From positions 1 to 64,000 of the forward strand of contig NZ_RKMH01000018.1 of NCBI RefSeq assembly GCF_003797185.1: 64,000 nt of DNA. Direction: 5' to 3'. The notes under the pieces were generated by a model. The model searched no databases. It was not told the DNA's origin and was given only the letters and a program-made list of their open reading frames with translations. A program made the position numbers and the translations under genes. Source of the stretch: Gordonia oryzae. Its GTDB lineage: Bacteria; Actinomycetota; Actinomycetes; Mycobacteriales; Mycobacteriaceae. Shown piece by piece: positions 49,182 to 58,065 of this stretch (position 1 is the first letter of the stretch; every line of letters begins with the position of its first letter).

Positions 49182-50711
49182 TCAGTCCATCGTCGGGATG
49201 ACGAACTCCGCGCCGTCCTTGATACCCGACGGCCAGCGTGAGGTGACGGTCTTGGTCTTGGTGTAGAACTGGATCGACGCCGGACCGTGCTGGTTGAGGT
49301 CGCCGAAGCCTGACCGCTTCCAGCCGCCGAAGGTGTAGTAGGCCACCGGAACCGGGATGGGAACGTTCACCCCGACCATGCCCACCTCGACGCGGGCGGT
49401 GAAGTCGCGGGCGGCGTCGCCGTCCTGGGTGAAGATCGCAACACCGTTGCCGTACTGGTGATCCGAGGCGAGCGCGAGCGCCTCCTCGTAATCGGCGGCG
49501 CGCACGATGGCCAGCACCGGTCCGAAGATCTCGTCGGTGTAGATCGACATGTCCTTGGTGACGTGGTCGAACAGCGTCGGGCCGATGAAGAAGCCGTTGG
49601 ACAGGTCCTCGTCACCGAAGGTCTGCTCGTTGCTGCCCCGCTCCCGACCGTCGATCACCAGGTCGGCACCCTCCTCGACACCCTTGCCGATGTAGGTGCG
49701 CACCCGCTCGAGTGCGGCTGCGGTCACCAGCGGCCCGTAGTCTGCCTTCGGGTCAAGGGAGTGCCCGACACGCAATGCGTTGACCTTGTCGACAAGCTTG
49801 GCGCGCAATCGTTCTGCGGTCTGTTCCCCAACCGGCACGGCCACGCTGATCGCCATGCACCGTTCTCCGGCGCTGCCGTAGCCGGCTCCGATCAACGCAT
49901 CGACAACCTGATCGAGATTGGCGTCGGGCATGATGATCATGTGGTTCTTGGCACCACCGAAGCACTGCGAACGCTTGCCCTTCGCCGCGGCGGTGGAGTA
50001 GATGTACTGCGCGATGTCGGAGCTGCCAACGAAGCCGAGTGCCTTGACCTCGGGGTGATCGAGCAGCGCGTCGACGGCCTCCTTGTCGCCATGGACGACC
50101 TGGAACACACCATCGGGAAGGCCGGCCTCGGTGAAGAGTTCGGCGAGGCGGACCGGAACCGACGGGTCCCGCTCACTGGGCTTGAGAATGAAGGCGTTAC
50201 CGCAGGCGAGCGCCGGGCCGGCCTTCCACAGCGGGATCATCGCCGGGAAGTTGAACGGGGTGATACCCGCTACCACACCGAGTGGCTGACGAATCGAGTG
50301 CACGTCGATGCCGGACCCGGCGCCCTCGGTGAACTCGCCTTTGATCAGATGCGGGATGCCGATCGCGAATTCGATGACCTCGATGCCGCGCTGGATGTCG
50401 CCGAGAGCGTCGGCGTGGGTCTTGCCGTGCTCAAGCGAGAGGGTGGTGGCGATCTCATCGGCGTTCTTGTTCACGAGATCGACGAAACGCATCAGCACCC
50501 GGGCGCGCCGTTGCGGGTTCCACGCGGCCCACTCCTGCTGGGCCTTCGTGGCGATCTCGACCGCCTTGCCGACCTCGTCGGCACTGGCAAGCGGAACCCG
50601 CGCGGCGACGGCGCCGGTACTCGGATTGAAGACGTCAGCGAAGCGACCGCCGTCGACGGTCACCTGAGTGCCGTTGAGGTAGTGCGGGATGGAGGTGGTG
50701 GTTGTGCTCAC
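49182..50711 (-). CDS. mmsA: Methylmalonate-semialdehyde dehydrogenase (CoA-acylating)
   Basis: The 509-residue aldehyde dehydrogenase has AGITPFNFPAMIPLWKAGPA, FVGSSDIAQYIYSTAAAKGK, GGAKNHMIIMPDANLDQVVD (in place of the LELGG general base, as in MmsA) and the catalytic Cys in GSAGERCMAISVAV. It makes propionyl-CoA from methylmalonate semialdehyde. It is first in the operon. The 322 bp before it contain no clear regulator gene. Confidence 0.94.
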   Translation of the reverse strand: MSTTTTSIPHYLNGTQVTVDGGRFADVFNPSTGAVAARVPLASADEVGKAVEIATKAQQEWAAWNPQRRARVLMRFVDLVNKNADEIATTLSLEHGKTHADALGDIQRGIEVIEFAIGIPHLIKGEFTEGAGSGIDVHSIRQPLGVVAGITPFNFPAMIPLWKAGPALACGNAFILKPSERDPSVPVRLAELFTEAGLPDGVFQVVHGDKEAVDALLDHPEVKALGFVGSSDIAQYIYSTAAAKGKRSQCFGGAKNHMIIMPDANLDQVVDALIGAGYGSAGERCMAISVAVPVGEQTAERLRAKLVDKVNALRVGHSLDPKADYGPLVTAAALERVRTYIGKGVEEGADLVIDGRERGSNEQTFGDEDLSNGFFIGPTLFDHVTKDMSIYTDEIFGPVLAIVRAADYEEALALASDHQYGNGVAIFTQDGDAARDFTARVEVGMVGVNVPIPVPVAYYTFGGWKRSGFGDLNQHGPASIQFYTKTKTVTSRWPSGIKDGAEFVIPTMD

Positions 50712-51033
50712 CGCGAGATCACCTGGACTTCTGCTCGGGATTCTGTGGACACCCCAATACTAGGAGATCCAAGTAATTGCGCAAGGGTCGGCCGCCACGA
50801 ACCGGAGGCGACGGCGGCGAGCAGCACGGACCGGATGGTGGCGCGCGGGAGAATCAGGGTGGCCTCGCCACATTTCTGTAAGGAGTTCGGGTCCGCCGCC
50901 ATTCTCTACGTCACCGCAACCGGCGACCGCCAGCGAGACCCTCAACCCCGGCGGTCAACTGAGGACCAAGAGGCTCACAGCCCGGGCGCCACGCAGCTCG
51001 GCGAGCACGCCCGCCGCGACAACTCCTCGGTGG
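50712..51033. other. Spacer upstream of mmsA with no clear gene
   Basis: No complete gene is seen. A 40-codon minus-strand stretch near 51095-50975 (AVTGSITGIGLCAHVAAITL, then GLTTEELSRRACSPSCVAP) reads like the end of a protein but is cut by a stop and overlaps the transporter tail in another frame. It may be a relic. The mmsA promoter should lie at 50712-50800. Confidence 0.35.
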
Positions 51034-52101
51034 TCAAGCCGAGCGTGATGGCCGCGACGTGGGCGCAGAGTCCGATCCCGGTGATCGATCCGGTAACCGC
51101 CTGATCTGATCACTGCCAGCCAACGCTCCGTGCTCGGGCCGGGACTGGGGTGCCGGCGCATCCCCGACCGGTTCGACCCGCGCGTCCTCGGCGCCAGCGT
51201 CCTCGGTGACAGCGTCCTCGGTGACAGGGTCCTCGGAGATAGGGTCCCCAGGGGCGGTGGGCGCCGGCTGGCCGGGCAAGGTGCCGCACCGCACCGCCGA
51301 TTCCTTGGCCAGCTCGATGACCGACCGAATCATCACCGCCAGCACCACCCCGAGGAACAGGGCCGTCGTCGTCGACACCTTGAGGTTCTCGCCGAGAAGC
51401 ACGACGCCGAGAGCCATCGCCACCGCGGGTTCCATCACATTCATCGCCGGGAACGACGTCTGCAGGTCACCGGCGCCGAAACCCTTCTGCTGGGCGAGAA
51501 TCGCGCCGGTAGCGACCACCACGAACAGATACAGCTCGGGGTGGACGAACATGTGCATCGGATGGTGCAGTAGTTGGTAGACGATGGTCTTGATCAGCAG
51601 CGCCGACACCCCGAACAGGGTGCCCGCGGCCAAACCGTAGAACAGCGCCCGATAGTGCGGGGTCGAACGCTCGGCACAGACCACACACGCCACGATCACC
51701 GCGGCGACGGCGGCGACCGTCGCCCACACGACGAGGTCGTGCGGGCGGCGCATCGACGGCTCGGGGCGAGAGATGAGCAGGAACGTCGCCACGCAGACAA
51801 CCAGCACCGCACCCCACGCCCACTCTGGCTTGGCGGGATGACGCCGATCGGCCCATGCCTCCAGAGGAAGGGCAAACAGCACCGCGAGCACGACGAGTGG
51901 CTGCACCAGCAAGATCGATCCGAGACCGAGCGCGACCGCCTGGAGCGTGAACCCGACGATCGCGATGAACGCCCCCGCCCACCAGCCACGGGTGATCGCA
52001 CCCGACGCCCGGGACGCGCGCTGACGCAGCACCGTTCCGGCGGCGATCAACAGTGCCGCGAGAACCGCGAGTATCGCCGGAACCCATGAATGCACGTCCA
52101 C
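51034..52101 (-). CDS. DMT-family (EamA-like) membrane protein with acidic tail
   Basis: The 355-residue protein has about nine membrane helices (WVPAILAVLAALLIAAGTVL, GWWAGAFIAIVGFTLQAVAL, LVQPLVVLAVLFALPLEAWA, VVWATVAAVAAVIVACVVCA and on), like the DMT transporters of mycolata. The last 75 residues are soluble and of low complexity, with SEDPVTEDAVTEDAGAEDAR encoded by 15-bp DNA repeats at about 51185-51243, and an S/R-rich end that may be a read-through tail. The GTG at 52101 has no strong ribosome binding site. Confidence 0.72.
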   Translation of the reverse strand: MDVHSWVPAILAVLAALLIAAGTVLRQRASRASGAITRGWWAGAFIAIVGFTLQAVALGLGSILLVQPLVVLAVLFALPLEAWADRRHPAKPEWAWGAVLVVCVATFLLISRPEPSMRRPHDLVVWATVAAVAAVIVACVVCAERSTPHYRALFYGLAAGTLFGVSALLIKTIVYQLLHHPMHMFVHPELYLFVVVATGAILAQQKGFGAGDLQTSFPAMNVMEPAVAMALGVVLLGENLKVSTTTALFLGVVLAVMIRSVIELAKESAVRCGTLPGQPAPTAPGDPISEDPVTEDAVTEDAGAEDARVEPVGDAPAPQSRPEHGALAGSDQIRRLPDRSPGSDSAPTSRPSRSA

Positions 52102-52157
52102 AAGGCTAACGGTGCGCCTACCCGCGAGGCGAGGTTTGCCCGCCGTAAGTTGGATGC

Positions 52158-52508
52158 ATGCGGTTGCGATCAGAACTGGAGTTACTCGGGACCCTCGATA
52201 CCACCACGATCGAGGCCGTCTGCACCGACCCATCGCTGGCCGAGCACCTGGTCGTCGCATGCCTGGACGAGGCCGCCGACGCCGACACCGCCGCCGAACT
52301 GGCCGAGACTCGCGCCGAGGCGGATGCCGATGATACCGGTCGGGATGAAGGCGAGAGGGACCACGCCGCCGAGCCGGCCTGCTTCCACCGCCAGGAGGCC
52401 GCGGCGTGGCGGGCCACCGCGCGGGTGTTGGCCGGATCACAGCGCTCTCGCGACACCCCGCCGTCGCGCCCGGCGATAACGACCCGCAACGTCCGAGGAG
52501 TGGCGTGA
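52158..52508 (+). CDS. Small hypothetical protein
   Basis: The 116-residue protein is acidic in its first half (TEAVCTDPSLAEHLV-like segment, then DEAADADTAAELAETRAEAD) and basic at the end. No domain is recognised. It is judged real because its stop overlaps the start of the SixA-like gene (GTGA) and its codon positions have the normal GC pattern. Confidence 0.55.
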   Translation: MRLRSELELLGTLDTTTIEAVCTDPSLAEHLVVACLDEAADADTAAELAETRAEADADDTGRDEGERDHAAEPACFHRQEAAAWRATARVLAGSQRSRDTPPSRPAITTRNVRGVA

Positions 52509-53014
52509 GCCACGCCGAGACCGCCGGACCAAGACGGACGTTGGTCCTCATGCGACACGGCAAGTCCGGTTACCCGCCGGGCGTCGGCGATCATGGGCGC
52601 CCACTGGCCGACCGCGGTCGGCGCGAGGCAGCCCTGGCCGGTCGATGGATGACCGAGGAGGGACTGTCGGTGGACGCCGTGCTGTGCTCGACGGCCACCC
52701 GTACCCGGCAGACCCTCGACCGGACCGGGATCAGCGCCCCGACCGTCTACCTCGACGACCTCTACGGCGGCAGCCCGTTCGACGTGCTCGAGGCGTTGCG
52801 CATCCACGCGCCCGCGGACGCCACCACCGTGCTCGTCGTCGGCCACGACCCGGGTATGCCGACCACCGCGCTCACCCTCGACCCCGAGGGCAGCATCGAT
52901 CGATTCCCCACCTCCGCCTATGCGGTCGTGCACATCGGCGTGCCCTGGGAGACGATCGGCGTCGACCACGATCCTGATGCCCGCCTTCTCGGCGTGCGCG
53001 TTCCGCGCGACTGA
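52505..53014 (+). CDS. SixA-like histidine phosphatase
   Basis: The 169-residue protein has the phosphohistidine motif TLVLMRHGKSGYPPG (RHG at residues 17-19), the second His in VLVVGHDPGMPT, and STATRTRQTLDRTGI. This is the short SixA-type branch of the histidine phosphatase superfamily. GTG at 52505 overlaps the upstream stop. The substrate, protein phosphohistidine or small molecule, is unknown. Confidence 0.85.
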   Translation: MSHAETAGPRRTLVLMRHGKSGYPPGVGDHGRPLADRGRREAALAGRWMTEEGLSVDAVLCSTATRTRQTLDRTGISAPTVYLDDLYGGSPFDVLEALRIHAPADATTVLVVGHDPGMPTTALTLDPEGSIDRFPTSAYAVVHIGVPWETIGVDHDPDARLLGVRVPRD

Positions 53015-53094
53015 CCTCGCATCGGCGCCACCGTCAACGCCTTGCGCGGTCTGCGATCTCGGATTTGTCCGGCGGGATTCCGCGCCATACTATC

Positions 53095-53114
53095 GATTAC
53101 GCAATCACGTAATC
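53095..53114. promoter_or_regulatory. Operator-like dyad before the ArsR gene
   Basis: GATTACG-CAATCA-CGTAATC is a perfect 7-bp inverted repeat with a 6-base spacer, 47 bp before the ArsR start. Dyads of this size are usual for ArsR-family autoregulation. Confidence 0.6.
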
Positions 53115-53161
53115 CGCCAATTCATCGTTGAAACCAAGCGATGAATGACTGAGGAGCCCCC

Positions 53162-53536
53162 GTGTCGACCAACGCATTCTCCGGCACCGACCAGCCGCTG
53201 TATGAGATCAAGTCCAACCTGTTCAAGGCCCTCGCCCACCCGGCGCGTATCCGGGTCCTCGAGGTCCTCTCGGCCAACGACTCGCCGACCCCGGTGAGCG
53301 AACTCCTCACCATCATCAACATCGGCCCGACCACCATGTCGCAACATCTCGCAGTGCTCAAACGACACCACGTCGTCCGTTCGACGCGCACCGGCAACGC
53401 CGTGTTCTACACGCTCGCCCACCCGAAGGTGTCGGAGTTGCTGCTCATCGCCCGAACCTTCCTGGCCGACACACTCGACGAGCAGCGCGAGCAGTACGAC
53501 GCGATCGCTGCGTTACCGCCAGTCGTCCGGGCCTGA
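53162..53536 (+). CDS. ArsR-family regulator
   Basis: The 124-residue winged-helix protein has NLFKALAHPARIRVLEVLSA, the recognition helix IGPTTMSQHLAVLKRHHVVR and the wing STRTGNAVFYTLAHPKVSEL. It has no Cys, so the classic ELCVC metal site is absent, and it probably responds to something other than a thiophilic metal. The start is GTG 53162. No obvious target gene lies downstream. Confidence 0.87.
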   Translation: MSTNAFSGTDQPLYEIKSNLFKALAHPARIRVLEVLSANDSPTPVSELLTIINIGPTTMSQHLAVLKRHHVVRSTRTGNAVFYTLAHPKVSELLLIARTFLADTLDEQREQYDAIAALPPVVRA

Positions 53537-54119
53537 CGGCACGCGGCGCACGTCCATCACCGTCCCCCGACATTCCCAGGGACGGTGTGAACTCGCCCGG
53601 CCGGGCCTGGCCGTCGCCGAGCAGGCCATTGCGGCCGAGGAGATTTGGGAACCACGGCGCATACGCCGCCACTCCGTGGAGGACGGGGCGCAGCAGGTCA
53701 CGGACGGCGGCGCGATGTGAGTACAGTCCGTAATGGTCCCTGTTCGTCCACCGAACATTGTCCACCGAGATATGTCCACCGAGATATGTCTGTCGAGTTG
53801 TGTTCACCAACTCACTTCCACAGCATAATCCCTGCCTCAGCCGACGTGGGTCGTCGACCGGACCGCGCAGTGGAGAACCCGATGCGGTTGCGCGTCACCG
53901 AGCGACGCCAACTCGCCCTCGAGTGCCACCGTGCGGGTGAACGCGACCGAAAGCACCGAGCGCACCGCCACACGACTGGATCGCCCTGGAGGCAGACGTT
54001 GCGCCGTTGAGGCGCTTCTACGCCTTCCGATAGTCGCGACGAGTTACTCGCGGCGATGGCCGAGCATGCATGCCACCACTATCGTCGTCCGGATGCTCGG
54101 CACGTACGTCACCGCCTGA
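53537..54119. other. 583-bp spacer with a short tandem repeat and possible relics
   Basis: No intact gene is seen. TGTCCACCGAGATA is repeated twice in tandem at 53759-53786. Near 54010-54115 a plus-strand stretch reads DSRDELLAAMAEHACHHYRR but is closed by a frame change on the left, so it may be a decayed gene. The left part follows the ArsR gene and shows no hairpin that I trust. Confidence 0.4.
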
Positions 54120-55157
54120 TCATCCGCCGGTCACCGGCGACACCGGTACGCACGGCACCGGGCGCAGATGAGTCGGGTCGAGGGCGTTGAGCACCAGCGC
54201 GGCAGATCGGCGGTTCGCCACGATAGACAGATGATCGGCGTGATCGATCGGACAGCCATCCTGCACAACGATAGTGGTGACATCGGTGCCGGGCGGTCCG
54301 GGAAGGATACCCGACGAGTACGGGGTGACGATCTCGTCGTCGCGCGTCACGATGTTGGTGTACCGCACCCCCGGCAGGTAGGGCGTGGGTAGGCGGACCG
54401 CCTGGTTGAAGTTGAGATCCGCCGGCGCGGGTGTGCATTCGGGACACGCCGGATGAGCGGGCGCCGCGATCCCTAGTCGCGCGCGGAATGCGGCGATCGT
54501 CTCGCCGCGGACGTCGTCGTCGTCGGGGCCCTGACGCCAGTACGGGGCGAGCGACACGTAATGTGCCACATGGCCCCGCCCACCAAGATATTTCAGCCAG
54601 TAGGTGGGGATCTCGGTGCCCAACGAATGTCCGACGATGTCGACCTGGTCACTGCCGGTCACGGCGCGCACGTGGTCGATGAATTCCTTGATCTGCCAAG
54701 CACTGTCGGGTTTGGGACCGAGTCCGCCGAGCGCCGAGACCGGCCACAGCGTACTGAGGGCACCGTAGGTGGGTGCGAACACGCAGTAGCCGGCGTTGAC
54801 CAACACCGGCGCAAGCGTGGCCCAATTCGTCTGCTGCCCACCGCCGCTGCCGTGAACCAGGATCACCGGCCGCGGGTGGGCGGCCGACGGGCGGCACGAG
54901 TAGTCGTTGGTGCCGGGCAGCGACCCGCCGGGATGGGCGAGTTCGGCGGAGATACCGGCCAGGAAGTCGTAGGTCACCGGTAACGGGGTGTGCAGCCGAG
55001 CCTGAGCCGTCCCGATCCCGGGAGCCCCGATCCCGAGCACGCAGGCCACGACCATCGCCGCAACGGCGACGAACGTGACGCGACGTAGTCTGCCCCGTCT
55101 CCCTGGCGGACGGCAAGGCCCGGAGCGGTGCATGCGGTGATCGGGAACAAGCGACAC
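54120..55157 (-). CDS. Secreted lipase/esterase (class 2 lipase-like)
   Basis: The 345-residue protein has a signal peptide (VTFVAVAAMVVACVLGIGAP, ending AQA), the oxyanion region PVILVHGSGGGQQTNWATLA and the nucleophile elbow DIVGHSLGTEIPTYWLK. A late DHADHLSIVANRR probably holds the catalytic His. Conserved Cys pairs (PACPECTP, DGCPID, PVPCVP) suggest disulfides, as expected outside the cell. GTG 55157 is the start. It likely hydrolyses lipid esters. Confidence 0.85.
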   Translation of the reverse strand: MSLVPDHRMHRSGPCRPPGRRGRLRRVTFVAVAAMVVACVLGIGAPGIGTAQARLHTPLPVTYDFLAGISAELAHPGGSLPGTNDYSCRPSAAHPRPVILVHGSGGGQQTNWATLAPVLVNAGYCVFAPTYGALSTLWPVSALGGLGPKPDSAWQIKEFIDHVRAVTGSDQVDIVGHSLGTEIPTYWLKYLGGRGHVAHYVSLAPYWRQGPDDDDVRGETIAAFRARLGIAAPAHPACPECTPAPADLNFNQAVRLPTPYLPGVRYTNIVTRDDEIVTPYSSGILPGPPGTDVTTIVVQDGCPIDHADHLSIVANRRSAALVLNALDPTHLRPVPCVPVSPVTGG

Positions 55158-55230
55158 GCCTTACGGTAACCCCGGGCGGCGAAGGTCGAAAAGACCTTGC
55201 TCCCCCGCAGATGAGCCGCAGTTGATGCCG

Positions 55231-56001
55231 TCAGCCATAACGGCGGCGGGCCACCACGTCTCGGGCCTCGGGCTCGCCGTATACGGCGAGCCAGTCGAGC
55301 AGATCCGGATACGTCGCCGGATTGGCGGCGAGATGGATGTGCAGGCCGCTCGCCGTTGCGGCGATCTGCGCGAGAACGGCCGGGTCGGTGGCGGGATCGG
55401 CGGCCTGCGCGGCCGTGAACCCGTGGCCAGGTGCTCCCGGCCTCGCCACGAGTTCGGTCGGCGAATCGACCGGCGGCTGAGCGCCCAACCCTCTTGGCCC
55501 CGTCGGCGGGCTCGGGAACCGCTGCCCCGGAGGCGGATTCGGGAACCGCTGCCCCGGAGGCGGGCTCGGGAACCGCTGCCCCGGAGGCGGGCTCGGGAAC
55601 CGCTGCCCCGTAGACGGATTCGGGAACCGCTGCCCCGGAGGCGGGCTCGGGAACCGCTGCCCCGTAGACGGTGCACCGGAAGTCGCGATGCGGGTGCGCC
55701 AGAGGTACGCGATGTGGGCGATCGTCGTCGACGTCCCGGCGAACGGATCCATCCCGGTTCCGAGGAGCACTGTGTACAGGGTGGCGACGGCGAAGAGGAG
55801 GATCGCGACCGGCCAGAACAGGAAGACGAAGACCAGCGCGAGGAGGACGATCACGCCACCACCGATCAGTGCGCGCAGTCCCGCGCCCTGCGGATTGGGT
55901 CCGGTAGGCGCGGCCGGGCGCGTAGATGGACCCGACGGCCAACCACCGAAACCGGGGTTCGGGGCGCCAGGGTTGTCGCCGGGACCGGGAGGGATCGTCA
56001 T
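55231..56001 (-). CDS. Membrane protein with Pro-rich repeats and LRV domain
   Basis: The 256-residue protein has a Pro/Gly-rich start, two close membrane helices (LIGGGVIVLLALVFVFLFWP, AILLFAVATLYTVLL), six 9-residue repeats of the form GQRFPSPPP (about 118-172), and a C-terminal leucine-rich-variant (LRV) region (ADPATDPAVLAQIAATASGL, LAANPATYPDLLDWLAVYGE). The DNA repeats have a 27-bp period. LRV regions bind proteins; a cytoplasmic scaffold role is possible. ATG 56001 has GTGAGG just upstream. Confidence 0.75.
   Translation of the reverse strand: MTIPPGPGDNPGAPNPGFGGWPSGPSTRPAAPTGPNPQGAGLRALIGGGVIVLLALVFVFLFWPVAILLFAVATLYTVLLGTGMDPFAGTSTTIAHIAYLWRTRIATSGAPSTGQRFPSPPPGQRFPNPSTGQRFPSPPPGQRFPSPPPGQRFPNPPPGQRFPSPPTGPRGLGAQPPVDSPTELVARPGAPGHGFTAAQAADPATDPAVLAQIAATASGLHIHLAANPATYPDLLDWLAVYGEPEARDVVARRRYG
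55506..55668. repeat. 27-bp tandem repeat, about six copies
   Basis: The plus strand repeats a unit like GGGAACCGCTGCCCCGGAGG plus CGGGCTC with few changes (a TAGACGGATTC variant in some copies). It encodes the GQRFP array of the gene on the minus strand. It is not a CRISPR: there are no unique spacers and the reading frame stays open. Confidence 0.88.
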
Positions 56002-56005
56002 GTCC

Positions 56006-56398
56006 TCACCCACATTCCGCCGCGATGTTGCGGGTGTCGCTCCGGAAGCCCGACTCGCTGATGAGCCCCGACGAGGAGTCGACGTCCTCCCCGTCGGAGC
56101 GGACGCCAGAGTCATCGTAGTCCTTAGCCGCATCGGCGAGTGCGGTGAGCTCATCGGTCACGTCGATTTCGGAATCGTCGTCGAAGGCGTTGAGCGCGGT
56201 CCGATACGCCGAGCAGAGTTCCGAGCGGCTCGTCGAGTACCCGCCAACCGCCGATGATCCACCGCCGCAGCCGCTGGCGAACACTCCGATCAGGCCGACA
56301 AACACCAGTGCTCCCACGATCGCCGGCAGCAGTGGGATGCGGCCGGCCACCTCGGCTGCCGGTGTGGGCCGGCGCGGCGGTGTCGGGGGTGCGGTCAT
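56006..56398 (-). CDS. Small membrane-anchored hypothetical protein
   Basis: The 130-residue protein has a Pro-rich start, one membrane helix with a Cys at its end (LPAIVGALVFVGLIGVFASG then CGGGSS), and an acidic external domain (SELCSAYRTALNAFDDDSEI to AAECG). FASGC fits a lipobox, though the helix starts at residue 24. The two remaining Cys may pair. ATG 56398 has AGGAG 8 bases upstream. It probably forms a two-gene unit with the LRV protein, whose start follows its stop by 5 bases. Confidence 0.68.
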   Translation of the reverse strand: MTAPPTPPRRPTPAAEVAGRIPLLPAIVGALVFVGLIGVFASGCGGGSSAVGGYSTSRSELCSAYRTALNAFDDDSEIDVTDELTALADAAKDYDDSGVRSDGEDVDSSSGLISESGFRSDTRNIAAECG

Positions 56399-56520
56399 CG
56401 GGAAAGCTCCTGCGAGGACAAGGATGTGACGAGCGCTCAACGGTATCAACGACGACCCGTTCGTCGGTGTCGTCCGTTTGGACGTAATCACCTGGACGCG
56501 CCGGCCCCATAGCCGTCCGC

Positions 56521-57648
56521 TCAGTCCGGCTCGTCCCCGTCTCCCGCAGCGCCGTCCGAGTCCTCGACGAGATCGAGGCGAACCCCCAACATGCGGATCG
56601 GCCGCCCCTGTTCGAACTTGCCCAGCAATTCGACGACGACCGGGATGATCACGGCCGAGTCCGTGCTGGGAGCGGGCAATTTTTGCAACTTGGTCCGCGT
56701 GTAGAAGGTGGAGGTCCGCACGGTGACGGCCGCCCGAAAGGCCACTCGCCCCTCCGCGACGATCTGGGCTCGTAGTTCCTCGGTGAGTTCGGTAGCTGCC
56801 GTGGCGATCTCGTCCGGATCGGTGAGATCGGTGGCGAAGGTGCGGGACTTGGAGTGGGATTTCGCGACGAACGGTTCGCCGGTGATTGTCGAGTCGCCAC
56901 CGCCACGGCAGAGCACATAGAGCCAGTTGCCCTGGTGCGGGCCGAATCTCGCGATGAGGTCCTCGCGAGCGGTGGCGATCAGCTCGTCGACCGTACTCAC
57001 CCCCATCTCGGTCAGTTTTTCCGCGGTGCGCGGGCCGACACTCCACAGGTCGCGTGTGGGGGCAGAACCCATGAGCGGCAGCCAGTTCCGACTGTCGAGC
57101 AGGAACACGCCGCCGGCCGGGTCGCGTTTGGCGAAGCCGGTGGCCATCTTGGCACGTTGTTTGTTGTCGCTGATACCGATACGACACGTCAACCCGCTAC
57201 GGTGCGCGACCTGTTCGCGCAGTCCGGCCGCGAGGGTGCGGATCTCGGCGTCGGTCCCCTCGTCGACCCCGGCGTAGGCCTCGTCCCAACCCCAGACCTC
57301 GATGGGGTGCCCCGACTCCCGCAGGATATTCATGACCTGGGCCGACGCCGCGTCGTAGGCCGCCATGTCGAGCGGCAGATACACCGCATCGGGCAGCTTG
57401 CGGTAGGCGGCCCGCAGCGGCATCCCCGCGCGTACACCGACCGCACGCGCCTCGTAGGACGCACAGGTCACGACCTTGCGCGCCTCGGTCGGATCCCCAT
57501 TACCACCGACGATCACCGCCACACCGACCAATTCGGGGCTGCGCAACCGCTCCACCGCGACCTGGAACTGGTCGAGGTCGATATGCAGGAGCCACCGATA
57601 ACGCACGGGAGTCGGCGATCGGCGGCTCGACTCACTCACCTTCGCCAC
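56521..57648 (-). CDS. dinB: DNA polymerase IV, DinB2-like Y-family polymerase
   Basis: The 375-residue protein has Y-family motifs LLHIDLDQFQVAVERLRSPE (catalytic Asp24), VVTCASYEARAVGVRAGMPL, EVWGWDEAYAGV (catalytic Asp-Glu), SCRIG-like CRIGISDNKQRAKMATGFAK and the helix-hairpin-helix LWSVGPRTAEKLTEMGVST. The C-terminal little-finger domain is present, but there is no clear beta-clamp pentapeptide at the end. It resembles the mycobacterial DinB2/Rv3056 branch. Where E. coli DinB has the steric-gate Phe13 this protein has Gln29. It is a translesion polymerase. Confidence 0.92.
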   Translation of the reverse strand: MAKVSESSRRSPTPVRYRWLLHIDLDQFQVAVERLRSPELVGVAVIVGGNGDPTEARKVVTCASYEARAVGVRAGMPLRAAYRKLPDAVYLPLDMAAYDAASAQVMNILRESGHPIEVWGWDEAYAGVDEGTDAEIRTLAAGLREQVAHRSGLTCRIGISDNKQRAKMATGFAKRDPAGGVFLLDSRNWLPLMGSAPTRDLWSVGPRTAEKLTEMGVSTVDELIATAREDLIARFGPHQGNWLYVLCRGGGDSTITGEPFVAKSHSKSRTFATDLTDPDEIATAATELTEELRAQIVAEGRVAFRAAVTVRTSTFYTRTKLQKLPAPSTDSAVIIPVVVELLGKFEQGRPIRMLGVRLDLVEDSDGAAGDGDEPD

Positions 57649-58065
57649 GATACCGCCGACGCCGTGGTTCCCCGAGCGTGATCGGGTGTGGGCGACAATA
57701 GCGTGAGCCGAGCAACCTGAGCCCGACCTGTTCGCATGCCGGCGCCGACGAGTGCCGGCGGTAACGCACCAACGTCAGATCCGAGGTGCCTGGGGCCAAC
57801 CGGTCGCCGACGGCCAACAACAGGTTCTCGTCGGGCACCGAGAAGAACGACGACGCCGTGCTGACGGTGATCTCGAACCACGCCCGGCGTATGCTCGTCA
57901 GCCGACACCACCTGCGCGAGAATCATATTCATCATCATGCGATCGCGATGCAACGGCACCCAGCAGAAAGAACCGCAGCACCAGATCCGATCGGGCGGCC
58001 TGGTCTCCCTTGGCAGCAGCGGACACCACGAATCCCTGGACACGCACCGGCGACCCCTCGAGGTG
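57649..58065. other. Spacer with probable relics of a decayed gene
   Basis: Minus-strand pieces in three frames look coding in turn: RVQGFVVSAAAKGDQAARSD (about 58050-57990), then LHRDRMMMNMILAQVVSADE (about 57955-57895), then FFSVPDENLLLAVGDRLAPG (about 57850-57790). Together they suggest one gene broken by frameshifts. I cannot name the family. A weak terminator may be present after the davA stop. Confidence 0.4.

Noticed and set aside
53445-53810. 121-residue minus-strand frame behind ArsR
   Set aside because: It overlaps the ArsR gene, has no motif and includes a tandem repeat; it is probably not translated.
55506-55668. CRISPR-like array
   Set aside because: The 27-bp units are directly adjacent with no unique spacers and encode an in-frame peptide repeat.
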